Origin: Beaufortia kweichowensis
Taxonomy: Eukaryota; Chordata; Actinopteri; Cypriniformes; Gastromyzontidae
DNA length: 64,000 nucleotides
Assembly (NCBI GenBank): GCA_019155185.1
Contig: CM032798.1
Location: 6,275,501 to 6,339,500, forward strand
Reading direction: 5' to 3'
Position 1 is the stretch's first letter, and every line of letters starts with the position of its first letter. The notes beneath the pieces are model-generated. The model did no database searches. It was not told where the DNA came from and saw only the letters and a program-made list of their open reading frames with translations. Shown here one piece after another: positions 24,418 through 37,132 of this stretch. The position numbers and the translations under genes were made by a program.

Positions 24418-24431
24418 GTTGCCGTAGCAAC
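24418..24431. promoter_or_regulatory. perfect RFX X-box
   Basis: GTTGCCGTAGCAAC fits the X-box consensus GTNRCC-N(0-3)-RGYAAC with no mismatch. Such sites recruit RFX factors, often at ciliary gene promoters or enhancers. Its role within this intron is unknown. Confidence 0.45.
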
Positions 24432-26298
24432 AGAGTCGGAGATAGATGATGAATGGAAATGATTTGACCAGAGGTACCGTGTTGTTTTCAAACAGTGGTT
24501 GCATTTATAAAGTCTCTGCACGTCAAGACATTACCTCGTCTCCTGGAGCGTATATGGCCGAGGGGTTTTGGTGCAGTAGACACGTATATATACAGTACTG
24601 TGGTTATAGACTATATCAGTTAAAGAATACAAGCACTGACTCACAATGCGTTTTTCTCTACATAGATCTCCTGCGTCAAGCCAGTAAACATAAACATATA
24701 CAGTATGCGTGTTTTTGAATATCTGTGCAAAACAAACAGGAAGTACTTCCTGTCAAATTCATAAAATGTCTTATTATGGTATTCCTGCAGCAAGTTGACA
24801 CTCACATACAAAGCTCCATGTTTGGAGTTCACTTTTTCATTCTTCCTTAAGAAGACCTTCTTAAAACTTGGGAGCTTTTGTATTTCAGTAATCTGTATAT
24901 GAGTTCAACTTTATTCATGTAGCATTGGCGAATCAAAAATTCATTACAAATAAGCGAATAAAACATAACTTCATTATTGGATGCAGACAACCAATATTGT
25001 ATTTGTGTTTACCAAAAACAATGAATGGTGGATCGCTGCTGAACAACCCTGTCACAAAGCCTCAATTCAATTCGTACTGAAGCGAAATCTCTGGGAGGTC
25101 TGTGAACTCAGGTCTCCATGGAGGAATAAGCCAAACATTTGCGGCCATTTAGTTTCCATACTTTCCTCGCTTTCCAAACCATTTCCGCTTATGCGCTAAC
25201 TAAACCTGCCGTATTACACGTGAGGCGGCACCTCTCGTGCCGTTCTAAGGCATGACCTCTCAAGCCATGACGATGACACTGACGCAAACTGTCACTCCCT
25301 TGGGTGAACCATTATAAAGACCACCATTGTGACTTCCAGTGAAAACAACCTCAAAAACACTCGTGCCAGATAATACCAGATGGGGAGTTTGAGTGCTTTG
25401 TTGGAGCTAAAGCCATTAACTCTAACATCATTACCGCTTTGCCAGCAAAACCTCTGCCAAAGAAATAACTTCAGAGGGAGAGTTGCCCACAACATTTTCG
25501 TGTAAGATTAGATTTCACCGTCTGTCAATCCTCATCTAAACCATTAAGCCCAAACAAGCAAGCCATTCCTCAAGCTCTGACGCAAAAATCTGATTTAGAT
25601 GAGCCTCGCTCTGATCTTTTCTACTTTATTAGAAAACTCTGAAAATTAAACTGATTGTGGTTCAGCTTGAATGTGTTTCGATTGACGCAAGCACGGTGGA
25701 TCAAAGCTTGGGCTGTGGGTTAGGCATGGACAAGCGGCACGTGAAACGCCCAGACATTTAAGAAGTTTTGTTAGCGGAGCTCACGAGACGCAGGGAAGCT
25801 GAAACATGAACTTGAACATTTTCTTAGAGGGCATGAGGCAAAAGGGCATTTCTTTTAAGTGACTCACAGCGACAAAATGACTAAAACTCCTTAATTTATT
25901 AGGACAGTGAAAGCTAACGTGATACATGACACATCACGTGCGTGTGACAAAGCTGAAAAAATCTAACAATTTGGAAATGAGTACCAACATGTTGCAACGT
26001 AAGAGCACACGTGAAATGATTTCATTCATCAACTGATATTTATTTATGAAATTATACATTGGCTTGTCACAAAATGTGAGAACCAATGAGATTTGAAGTT
26101 AACAATGTGATGCTATATTTGTATTTACTGCAGCATAGTTACAAATTTTGGCTTTAATTTCACTAAATAAGCTTGAAATATTATTTGTTTTCTCACACAA
26201 CCAATTGTTTCACTTCAGAAGACATTTATTAACGCAGAAGTCATTTGGATTACTTTAATGATGGATGTACTGTATGTGCTTGTTGAAGCATCAACATG

Positions 26299-26356
26299 TT
26301 GGGACCTACATATTTTTGCATAAAAATATAGTTATAAAAATATATATAGGTCCCAA
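26299..26356. repeat. 58-bp hairpin-forming inverted repeat
   Basis: TTGGGACCTA at the left and TAGGTCCCAA at the right are perfect reverse complements, with a mostly paired AT stem between. It may be a tiny transposon remnant or a small hairpin RNA; nothing favours either. Confidence 0.6.
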
Positions 26357-29300
26357 ACAGTTCAGTTTACATAAATGTATTACATAAACACTACCGTTCA
26401 AATGTTTTGAAACACTTATTTCATATTTTTACATGGTTTAAAAAAATAGTAAACTAATGGGATTATGAGAAATCTGTTGTGACTAAAAAATCTAAAATGA
26501 ATAAAAAATATATATTTTAAGAATATACAAAATATACAAATAATAATTGACAAAATAATAAAATATAATTTACAAATAATGAAAAAGAAACTTTAAGCAT
26601 TCACCTTCAGATCAAATGCTTATTTCATGAAAGTGAATATATAAAATGATAGATATTTTTCAATTAAAAACATATGTAGGATGGGATGAAAAATATTCAT
26701 TTTGGACAAAGTATTCTATAAATTATCAAAAAATCTTACTGTTATCAGATTTTTAACAGCTATGGCCAGTTGCACAGCCTACCAATAATGTTACATAAAC
26801 GCCTACAGCTGACCAACAGTACAATGACCTGGTAATCAAATCCCAACCAGTGCAAATAGGCCTAGTTTTGGTCTCTATTTCTCATTTCAGTACTGTTGGT
26901 ACTGAAACTGTGACAGTTCAGCTGAGAATTCAACCTAAATATAGATCTAGACAATCATTACTGAAAGTGACAAATGAGAATGCAAAGATTTTCCCATTGG
27001 GAAAAAGGAAATGGATAGTTACTGGACATTAGAATGACTGTTCGGCCTGTCTGACACAAACAAACACAGACTGACTATAAGTGTTCACACTGACTAGTTC
27101 TGACTGGAAGTGCCTCTATATCCAGCCCATAGAGTAGATAACAGAGCAATGGCAGGAAGTTATCGCCATGGCAACCTTGTTTAGTTGCTCTTTTAGGCTG
27201 ATCTGCAGACTGGTATCGCTTTTGATTAAAATGAATTGCAGGCTGGTCAAGGTGCCCTTGCCTGGTGTTTCCTGGCAGCGTGTTTGGGTGTATCTGGCCA
27301 ATGGGAAAGCCCTGGATTTAGAAATGTCAGGGCAAATAGCAAAAACACATATTTTTTTAGTGGGTTATTACAGATAAAGGACCTTTGAAGTATACATTTT
27401 GAGAAAAGGAGATTGCAAAAGAACTGGTTTTTAATCAGTATTTTTTCTTTGTTTTGCAGGAAATATATAATATGATAAAAATATAAAATTTATAATATAA
27501 ATCTATATATTCATAAAAAACTAATAATTGCATGAAAAACTATATATTCTTGTACAGTATATTGCAATATATTGTAATATATTAAAACATAAAAGAATGT
27601 ATTATCTACATCAATTATAGCAAGAGTTAAAAAGGGGAAAAATGCTTCTTAGGTCATTTATCTAATGTAAGGAACGTCGTCATTAATGTTAGACCATGTG
27701 AGAAATATCTCATAGCATTTATATCGAAGCACACAAATGTTTTAAAGAACTTGTCTTTGACCCAGGTGGGAAAAGCCAGCCAGAGATATCTCACACAGGG
27801 CCGGTCAGCTGATAAGAACATGTGTGCATGTTGCGCTGACCTTCTCTACATACTCACTGTGAACACACTATATCTGTCAGTCATGAGCTTTCTTCTACGT
27901 GCCACGGGCAACACTTTTCTGTTTGCTTCTCCAGTGTGGTCACCTCCCTAATCCTACAGTTCAACATATATTTACTATACATTTTAACAGTAACCTGACC
28001 TTTAAACATTATGTGGTACATTTTTGGTCAGTCTATAGGTTTGGTATAGGAGTATAATGCATGTTTTTATAGTGTGCATACTAACTATACACATTTTTCT
28101 TAAGCACAAGCATGTTCTAAAAATGTAAGACTTTGAAAATTAAATATGACTGCCAATTCTAAGGTGCAAGCAGAAGAGAAAACAAACACATTTTCTGCAT
28201 AATTTACAGATAAACGTTTGTGAAACACTGACTATAAAAGAAAACTATAAGTGTTTTTGCCCACAGTGATTTCACACATGCCAGCACGTACTATCATTTT
28301 TGTTGATACTTTCTTTACAGACACACGTACGTGCCGAGACGTCAGCGACGAAATGTGATATGATCTCATAATGTAAACTTTAGTCAAACAAGCGCTGCTA
28401 TTGTATGTTTCTCTGAAGCATATCTCCCACAGCTTATATGCTCAACTCCAGCTCTAATCTGTAAATGTTGAACTACGATCTGTTCTCAAGATCCAAATCT
28501 TCTTCATATCTGAATTCAGATCAGCTGCTGGAGTTGTTAACGTGTCTACTCCTCCGAATGAAAAATTGCAGGGTCTTACCTGTGATTTTCCGGCTCTCAC
28601 AGTAAGAATGAAAACATACTCTCTGCCAGAGACAAAGAGTCCCGGAAACTCACTGGCCATCATAACAAATTCCTCATACACTATAATCAGCTTTCTTTGA
28701 TTTTTTTATGTAATAAAACATAAGTGCCTATACATTTTTGGGCCACTATAGCTCAATAAATCAAAGTACTGTACAGCTATCTGTTCCTGTGACATCAACA
28801 CACAGATATTACAATATAAGCATGTGTGTGTGTGTTGAAAGAGAAGACAATGGTATTTGTCTGTCTACATCCTATTTTCCCCATTTGGTCATTAAGCCAC
28901 AGACAAGTTCATCTCACGACCCGTGTGTGCGAGAAATTAACATTCGCACACTGAAAAACACCTCCTGGGTTCCGGAGGATTCCACCGGTATGGGAAAAAC
29001 AGGAAAAATCTGCGCTCTCCTTCCTGCCCAATGACCCTGTTTGTATGACACACAGGAGGCAGTTTAGGAGCAGGCAGTAAGTCAATAGTTCCTTCGTATT
29101 GTCTCAATTGTTACAGTTACATCACTGCAGTACTGCTTTCATTGTGCGGTGGCATTGTGAATGACAATATCTAAAGGTGACAGTAGCCTATCAGTGATTT
29201 TGCAAGCACATGTTTTTTTAAGGACTAAGAAAATTGTCATTTAATCATATTTTTTTATTTTACATGAACCATTAAAAAAATGTGATAGTGATTGTTAAGC

Positions 29301-29449
29301 CAAATGTGTGAATGATGTCTACATTGTTGCTCTTTCTCACATAAAACTATTTAGACTTATGAATAATTTAATCAATATTAAATATTTAGATATTAATAAT
29401 ATACTATTAGTAATAGTATACTCAATATGTTCAGTGACAGCTACCAGGT

Positions 29450-29608
29450 TACTCATTTAAATGTAAGCATTGAGCAGACACTTTCATCCAAACTGACTTA
29501 CAGTGTAATTATGCATACTGTACATTTTTATCTGTGTGTTCTTTGGGAATCAAACTCATGACCTTGAGGTCATCAGCGTCATTCTCCACCAGTTGAGATA
29601 CACGAATA
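29450..29608 (-). mobile_element. tRNA-derived SINE, nearly complete
   Basis: Read on the minus strand it starts with a tRNA-like A-box (TATCTCAACTGGTGGAG), then a B-box (GAGTTTGATTCCC at 29545-29557), then the conserved core/tail around TAAGTCAGTTTGGATGAAAG. This arrangement is that of abundant otophysan fish SINEs. Confidence 0.75.
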
Positions 29609-29721
29609 CCATGTAATCTGCAGCAGCACCATACAGCAAGTGTATAGTAAATATGTGGCCAAGACTGTGAAATTATAGCTCAGGTCATTTCTTTGCAATT
29701 TACACTTTATATGATTTTATA

Positions 29722-29723
<2 letters not shown>

Positions 29724-29781
<58 letters not shown>
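29724..29781 (+). repeat. (AC)n followed by (AT)n microsatellite
   Basis: About 22 AC units then about 6 AT units. Confidence 0.95.
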
Positions 29782-30225
29782 CAATAAATAATATATAATT
29801 TTGTTTATATAAAATCATCCTATCATGTAAAGAATATTCTGAAAATATAACCTTAATGTTTTATTACTTTTTCTGCTAAGTAATAAAACGTATTATTTGA
29901 AAATCAATAAATTGAGTATTATAAATAACATATTTGAGTACTGTATCTCAAAATCTTCAGAGCACACATCTTTTCTATGGCTATGACTACTTAATCTCAT
30001 AATTGACCTACCTGTATGAGACTTCAGCATGGATTTCACAGACAGGGTCACACATAAATAACATAACGAAACTAACTGCCTACTAATAGGTGAGTAAGTG
30101 TGACATTGCCCTAATAGCATGCAACACCCGCAGAGATTGATCATTCAAGCCTGAAGTGAATTCAGGAAGTGAATCTGAGTCCACCTGGTTTAAGAGGAAG
30201 TCAACAAAGCCGCATGCAGGCTGAC

Positions 30226-30233
30226 TGACGTCA
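30226..30233. promoter_or_regulatory. perfect CRE palindrome
   Basis: TGACGTCA, 82 bp above an ATG that opens a phase-compatible frame (30012-30144). Binding is inferred. Confidence 0.4.
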
Positions 30234-31381
30234 ATTACAACCCACTGCACCTGACAGGAACTCATACCGACTTCATTGTCATGCTCTCTGTTTCAGTATA
30301 ATACCACTTTTTTTTCATCCAAAGCAGCTTGGAGATCAGGTCTCAACCTTCTAGGCCACAATTAATGAAGTATGATTTGCTGGAGGCACACTTTTTGTTC
30401 TTCTACAATTTGTTTGATTTTCCATCCTTCCTAGAACTGCATTGATTTGTCTGTAAATGCAGCATCCCAATTACAGCCAGCAAATCCAGCCTACGGTACA
30501 CAGGTCAAACACCAGCAATCTATAATCTGAGTACTGTTAGTTCAACTTCATGCTTTTTACCCATCACACAGTCCATATCGTACCCAAGAATGCATTCAAT
30601 TTTGGAGCTCTTGCTGCCCTTCCATTGATATTATTTTCTGTACACATGTATGCAAACCTTTCACAAGAAAAGTTTATTTCTAGAGTTTCACTCACTGTTT
30701 CACTTCAACTGATTTTTAGGATTGATAAACAGGATTGTGTTACAGGAATACAGCCAATTACCTTATTCTGCTACAAACTGCAATCTTTTTTAACTAAATC
30801 AGAACAATCTCCCTCTTATTATCCTCCAGTAAGGACCTCACCAGGTACAGCCATGGTTTTCTTGACATTTCTAAGAAAACAGTCTGGGCTGTATAATAGA
30901 GGCTCCAGTGAATGGCCTTGCTCGGTTTAGTTAGCATAGATTACACTTCTGTCTGCCGTGTTCTCTCATATCACATCGGGAACCATCCACAAGGACAAAG
31001 AATGAACTATAAGGAATTTTCCCAGCCACGATATAAAACGCTGACCTTCTGCTGAGGCACAACTGCTGTGGTGTTGTGTTTGGCAGGTGTGCATGTGTGT
31101 GACAAAACCATGACCACTTCATGGACAAGTAGACAAAACAGCCTGAAATATGGGCCTGTCGCTTATATGCTTATGTGTGTGCGCACTAAACATTTCAACA
31201 CTGGTGGGCCAATCAGCACAGGCTGCAGCAGAGATGAATGATGAGGAGGCATCCGCGTGGGCAGTCACGTAGCATGAAATCTTCCGTTACAAATATACAG
31301 ACACAACACAAACCTAGAGGTGCTTTTAAAGTATGAAAATCTGCCTACTCAGATGCATATTTAATTCTTATACGGGCTTAC

Positions 31382-31431
31382 CAGGTAGGCACACTCTGGT
31401 GATGGTGGGCTGGTTGGATACAGGGGACCTC
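31382..31431 (-). CDS. pde4b: pde4b LR1 exon (KRSPVSNQPTITRV)
   Basis: A 50-bp exon encoding residues 174-191 of the long forms, the LR1 linker between UCR1 and UCR2: KRSPVSNQPTITRVCLP. Human PDE4B has KRSPAASQPPVSRVNPQE here, so length and position match though the sequence is looser. The acceptor is TTACAG and the donor G|GTAAGC. It starts and ends with split codons that match the neighbouring exons. It is skipped in the short and super-short forms, which begin downstream. Confidence 0.92.
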
Positions 31432-32627
31432 CTGTAAGGAAGAATAAGCGATGATTAGTAACACAGCAGCCCACAAAATAATTATTACGATCAAAATGAC
31501 TTACGCAACAGCAGAAAATCCCTTATAATGTGAAAACATTTCAATGTGTCATTAATAACTGTAAAGAGCAAAGAGATCTTCTGCACGTGTGCAATTAATG
31601 TTTACTTAATGTTAACAGTATCAAGAATTCGACACACCCTTTAATGCAGTCTTATAATTATGATATCACAGGGCGTGTCTCGGTTTTCCTCAGTTCTCCT
31701 GCAAAATTTCCCTTGAAGTTCATCTGAAATGGGCTGACCCGAGACAGACATGAGAAGAGCTTAACAAAAGCCTCTAACAGCACGGCGTAACGGCCTTGAC
31801 GTACATCCACGGTTATTTGGAAGGGGAAAGTAATTCTTCCATGAATAACAGTGACTAAACACCTTTTCTCCATCATCACTCAGGTGGAAAAATGGAATTG
31901 AGGGCCTGTGGAAATTGTCTGCCTTGGGAAGTGGGTTTTGGCAAAGATTCGAAAAACCTTGAAAACTGGGAAGATGTTAAGTGGAAAATGGTTCAAGTGA
32001 AATGCCAGTCTACGTGGGTGGTGCTGGAGTCTATGAAACACATGGATGGAAAGACAAGACTGCGCTCTTGTGGTCGGTCCTGGGAAAAACACTTCCAATA
32101 ACAGCTAAAGCAAATAAGAGGAACAGTTCACACAAAAATTGGTTCCTTAAAAAGCACTTCATCAAGCGGTGCTATGTCTCTCGTGAATTGAACCGAACCA
32201 AATTTCAAAGGTATTTTTAGAAATATATTTAGATATACTTTTTATGATGCTCTATTGTGGCTCTTTTTTATTTTGGAGCTTATGTACTTACACTAAATAG
32301 AAAATAATAATAAGTATTACAGGTTTGACACATTAGCGAAGTAAATGATGATAAAACTTTCATGTTTATTTAGGAGATTATTTCCCTTTGATTTTACCAG
32401 ACACAGGCGCGGCTCATGTCGGCAAATGTATAACCCTTAACAATTCATGTTAACAGTTATTCTGCTGCAAAGGCCAATATTTTGCATTTTGATATCTTAC
32501 AAACTGAGGGATGAGCTACTTAACATTTAATCTTTTAAGACAAAAAGTTAAATGTTTGCGTTTAATGTATGTGTAACTTTTGATGATGTCACAGCTTTAC
32601 TTCTAGCACTTTCACACCAGTACTTAC
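31432..32627 (-). other. pde4b intron between LR1 and UCR1 exons
   Basis: About 1.2 kb with no exon or RNA gene recognised. Open frames near 31890-32220 have no domain signal. Confidence 0.7.
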
Positions 32628-32698
32628 TTGTTAGATGAGCACTGAACATTGGTCAAGACGGTAAAATTGTTTCTGACACTTCGAAGGCTTGCAAGAAC
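32628..32698 (-). CDS. pde4b: pde4b UCR1 exon (VLASLRSVRNNFTVLTN)
   Basis: A 71-bp exon encoding residues 151-174: VLASLRSVRNNFTVLTNVQ, then CSSNK. VLASLRxVRNNF is the second half of UCR1. It is one codon shorter than I recall for the mammalian exon but keeps phase. The donor is AA|GTAAGT. The acceptor is a short AG directly before GTT, after a purine-containing stretch, and is less strong than the others. Confidence 0.94.
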
Positions 32699-32794
32699 CT
32701 AGAAAAAAGAAAGACAAGACCAAGTATATGTTAATGTGAAACTGAATCTGTAAAGCAACATGATTCTGTACTGAAGTTTACATGTTGTGTTTAC

Positions 32795-32831
32795 CTGAGC
32801 AAAAGGTGTGACTATCAGGTCGTCCCCATGC
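32795..32831 (-). CDS. pde4b: pde4b 37-bp UCR1 microexon (HGDDLIVTPFAQ)
   Basis: A 37-bp microexon encodes HGDDLIVTPFAQ plus the last base of the preceding Leu codon (residues 138-150). The acceptor is TTGTAG and the donor CAG|GTAAAC. The sequence is invariant across vertebrate PDE4 long forms and lies in UCR1, which contacts UCR2 and mediates dimerisation. It is far too short for ORF-length detection and was found by following phase from the exons on either side. Confidence 0.96.
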
Positions 32832-34106
32832 CTACAATCACAAGACAACAAATATTCAACTGGTACAGTCTACACTTGAAAAAGTTATTCAACTACAATG
32901 TCTTTTAGTAATGTGGTTACTTGAATGTAAATCTCATAAATGTAATTTATTCACTAACAATATCTATAAGTGTATACTGTACTTCATAAAACAAGAAATA
33001 AATAACTTTAAAAATTGCTATTTGTTCTTAAATAAAACTAAGAAAAAGAAAGGTTGATTCCTCGTCATTTGTATGTATCAAATGAGGCTGTCACATCAGC
33101 ATCAGGACCCTAAATGCCACCAAAAATGGGTTACCAAGAGCAATCCAGTTCATTCCTCAGGGTTCGTTTGGCTGCTAAGACTCTGGAAAATGCATCTTAT
33201 ATAATTCCAGGCAGTTACAGCCAAAAGGGCCGAGAAACTCAGACCTTGACGATGATGTGTCCTGGCATGCAAATCATAAACCAGACACCCCTCCAACTTT
33301 ACCCTTTATGACCCTTTATGATCCTTAGATTACCAAATATCATTGGTATAGTTTTTCAACTTCAGTACCCAGTAACCAACTTGTTAGATGAGATGATTAA
33401 ATGATTAAACTATATCTGATTCGATGCTTCCTAACAAGAGTGATCTGCAGAAAATATCGTTCAGCTTTTTGTCAAAGCGCTCTGGAATACTTGATTCTGA
33501 TTGGCCAGTAGTGAAATTCTAAGATATGTTATTACAACCACTTAAAACTAATAACACAGAGTCATCCAGGTACTGTGAGTCATCTTATCCTTTACTAATA
33601 ATTTACTTACAAATAAATTACATTTTACAATTAAAATATGTCTAATTAATACAGTAACATGCATGAGATTATTTGACAAAAGATTAAGCCAAATCTTGTT
33701 TGTCTTATTAGAATGTCTTGGCTTAAAGACAATAGGAAATATTTTGTTACAAATAAGCAAATTAAATATTTTGTTTTCAATAATTTAAGTGACAATTAGC
33801 TGTGTAATAAGCGGGCCAGACGATTCTCATAAAAACAACTCTTTCAGTGTAACCCCTTACATAAACCATCCTGGGAAAATGATCTGGTCTCAGTTGGTCT
33901 AATTGGTCTTCTAGCCTATAAAACTATATAGACATGTCTAGAATCTCTCTCATGTCTTCATCTGGTTAGTTGTTGTGGCCAAAAACCAAAGACCAGCTGG
34001 GTTTTTTCATGTTCAGCAAATAACAGCCAATTTATGACCACAATGAAAGGCCACCAAAACTTATCAACATGACTTTTACAAGGTGTAACAAGATGATGAC
34101 ACTCAC
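32832..34106 (-). other. pde4b intron between microexon and first UCR1 exon
   Basis: About 1.3 kb. It holds an interspersed element (about 33478-33840) related to one at 41738. No exon seen. Confidence 0.65.
33478..33840. mobile_element. interspersed non-autonomous element, copy 1
   Basis: Begins CTCTGGAATACTTGATTCTG then ATTGGCCAGTAGTG, and later has TTAAGCCAAATCTTGTTTGTC. The 41738 copy carries diverged matches in the same order. It looks like a non-coding DNA transposon remnant; limits are approximate. Confidence 0.55.
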
Positions 34107-34301
34107 AGTTCCGAGGCGACTGAAGAATTTCGAGACATAGACTTTGGTGAGAGGTCATAGTCACTGTCCGAGCGGTAGAGGAAGGACTCTCGTCGCTGGT
34201 TGTGGCCAGGAAAGTTTGGGTGCAGAACCAGACCAGAACCTGGGGAGGCCTGGGGGTCCAAAGGACTACAGCTCGCAGAAGGGCCATTTTCCACATCAAA
34301 A
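34107..34301 (-). CDS. pde4b: pde4b first shared long-form exon: start of UCR1 with PKA site
   Basis: A 195-bp exon encoding residues 73-138, shared by all long forms. It reads (C)FDVENGPSASCSPLDPQASP, then GSGLVLHPNFPGHNQ, RRESFLYRSDSDYDLSPKSM and SRNSSVASEL. RRESFLY contains the UCR1 serine that PKA phosphorylates to activate long PDE4 forms. Its first base completes a Cys codon from the alternative first exons, both of which end in TG. The acceptor is a T-rich tract ending TTGCAG and the donor CT|GTGAGT. FDVENGPS is the PDE4B form (PDE4D has FDVDNGTS). Confidence 0.97.
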
Positions 34302-37108
34302 CTGCAATAGTACAAAAAACATTACATTCACATTAGGGAAATAAGGAAAAATGAAAACATTTAAAGAACATAATTTTAACAACAATAATGTTGTTTAATT
34401 AACAAATACATAAATACTGTTGTTAGCATACAGCATATTTTTGTTACAGTACGTAAACTGATGAGCTATTTCTAAAGAGCTATTATTTTCCTCTAAAGTT
34501 TTACTCAAACTGCTAATTCAGTAGTACCAATACACACAAAACCTTTCCACCTTAAAAAGGTGTATATAGCTTAACGAAAATTTAAGAGACAGTTGTCTCC
34601 TGAGACCAAAGAGTTCTGGAAAGTCTTAAAGATTCCCAGTGCTCAGGACGGAAGCATGTCTCATCTTTCCAAACCCTCAGGAAACAAACTGGAGATGGCC
34701 TCAGCCCACATCAAACAGAACAGAAGAAGGGGAAGTGCATTTCGCTCAACTCAAATAAACACTGTCTAAAGAAGCTTGTGTTCGATGTGCTTATGATATC
34801 AGAGCTAAACGAGAGGAAGCTGTGATGCGCTTTATGCTCAGAGCGCCAGAGGCTGCTGACCTTCCGACTGTTGCGCTTTTGTTTCTCAAACGCCTCCAGA
34901 AAAAAGTAATCAAAGGAAGAAGAGAAACATTCAAAAAATGCTGTTTCTTGCTTTGCTGCTGCTGTATAAGTTTCCACTTTAACAAAAGTCTTGCCAAATA
35001 GAAAAAGTATGTAATTTATAAGTAACGAATACTGCATTCTCATTCCTTTGACTATTTTTTTTGACTGATTTTGATTACTACTGGATTATTTGTTAATTAT
35101 TAATTTTATTTTATTTTATTATTATTAATATATTATATAATATATTACTTAATATTAATAAACATAATAGTGATAATATTGATCAATTCAATCCTTATAT
35201 TTCAAACAAAACAATAGAAATCAATTAAAAACAGAAATCCCTTAGACTTACACAAAAAAAATGCTAATTGATAATGCTATTACCCCTGTATGATTTTGAT
35301 AGTTCTGTTATAATATGTGATAAAACAACATTTCTTTGGTGACGTTGAGCCTTATGACTCACCTAGTGACCAGCAAACACACATTCAGGTTACTGAGTGA
35401 CCCGCTTTACACTGGAAGCCCGGCGTCTGATAACACTACCTAAGACTAAATCAACATCCTGCTATTGTGTTGCTCTTTCCTGTTAGACTGCCATTCACAG
35501 CAATCACCAACACTGTCATATCACTGACACATGTGATATCACTGACAATGATCTGTGTGGTCTCAATCTGCTGCTGGTGCTCTGTGTAACATGTTATTGG
35601 TGTACATTAATGGACAAGCCCTTTATTTTCCCCATGATGGTTGGACTAATACTCAACTGTACTGCAATATTAAGCCGGTCAGAATCATTTTTACTCCTCT
35701 GCGTGAATTCTTATGTGAATTAGATCCTCCAGAGCCAATTTATGAGCTGTTCCCAAGTTCCAGATAGTCCTTTTTTGGTTTCAGGTCTTTCAGTGCTACG
35801 GCCCCCTAGATTGAAGTGAAATTCCCTCCCATATCATCACAATGACATTTCATCTATTCTCATTTTTCTAAATCCAGTCAAACAAGCATCTGTTTACTCA
35901 GTCTTATTGAAATGTTTGCTTTCTGACTCTGCAATCAATTTATCCTTCATTTTGTTGTTCTGTCTTTTGTCCTTCCCTCTCTTTGTCATTTTTCTGTATC
36001 ATTTATTACTTTTTGGTTGTCTTTGTCTTGTTTCACTTTAGATCTGATTGTTTGCTGTCATGCATTGCGTTCCTGAGTTTGTGACTAGAAGAATTACAGA
36101 ATTACTATAGAATTACATTGTGACAGGTTGCTTTTTGAGAACCATCATGTTGAGATCACATGACCAGCCAAACATTAATTGCTCAATTAATCTGTTTTTG
36201 AACACTTTTGCTTAAAGGAAAAAATTACTGATGGCTGACTACGAATAGGGCATTTCCACAATGACAGTGGTGCATTTTGTGCAATGTTGCAAAAGTCCAT
36301 GGTGCTTGCCATATCGCAAATGCAACAAACAACAAATTGCACCTGGAAAATAATCCCTGGTAATAATACACTGAAACACGTTGAATGGCAGTTTGAGTAG
36401 CTTGTAACATGATAACATGAGAGTTCAGTTCATGTCTACATTCAGAAAGCTTTCTTATAGCACAGCCCCACACATTTCGCAATATCGCACAGTTTAAAAG
36501 TTGAAATATTAGCTTATTAGACATTTTTGCATGCAGTATCGTGTCTAGATTAGAAAACGCTCTGGTCATTACAGGTCCCTCGAGAAGTCAAGACTACCAG
36601 GAAACGATACCTCTGACCTCAGCTGTAACCAGTATGTTTGATTCCCATGACATTAAAATCACAGACGTTATGTAAAGACTGATAGGAGCTCGTGCACTGT
36701 CTTCCAGAAGTCATTTGAAAGTTTTTCAGGAAATAAAAACTGCATTTTCATCAGTTATTCACAAAAAAAAAAACTTCTTTAATGTAGTTGTATTTTGCAC
36801 ATATTTTTGAGATTTTAAGTGGACAGAATGAATTACAATTTGATTCTTCTCCTCAAAGAAAACTATCCTTCCAATTAAATGCATGTGTGTTTTGGAGTGT
36901 ATTTATAGATTTACTGTATTGCTTGTTCTTGACAGTATGTTTGAATGAAGAGTAAATATAGCGCATGGACAGCTCCTGGTCACCATTTACCATTCAAAAC
37001 TGCATGAACATTTAATCTAACATCCTTGTGCGTTTTACGGATGAAAAAAATAATACGGATTTGAACATCAACATAACAGTGAATCAGTATTGACTGTAAA
37101 AGTTTTAT

Positions 37109-37132
37109 ACTTGGGTGTACTGTCCCTTTAAG
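37109..37132 (-). mobile_element. end fragment of the TTAAAGGGACAGT repeat family
   Basis: CTTGGGTGTACTGTCCCTTT is the reverse-oriented terminus of the family seen at 4911 and 40328; the other end is not found nearby. Confidence 0.4.

Noticed and set aside
28454..28681. Minus-strand ORF ending at a strong CACAG|GTAAGA donor, considered as a short-form first exon
   Set aside because: The ATG frame ends in phase 0 while the 15120 acceptor needs phase 1; the phase-1 frame has a stop and no ATG.
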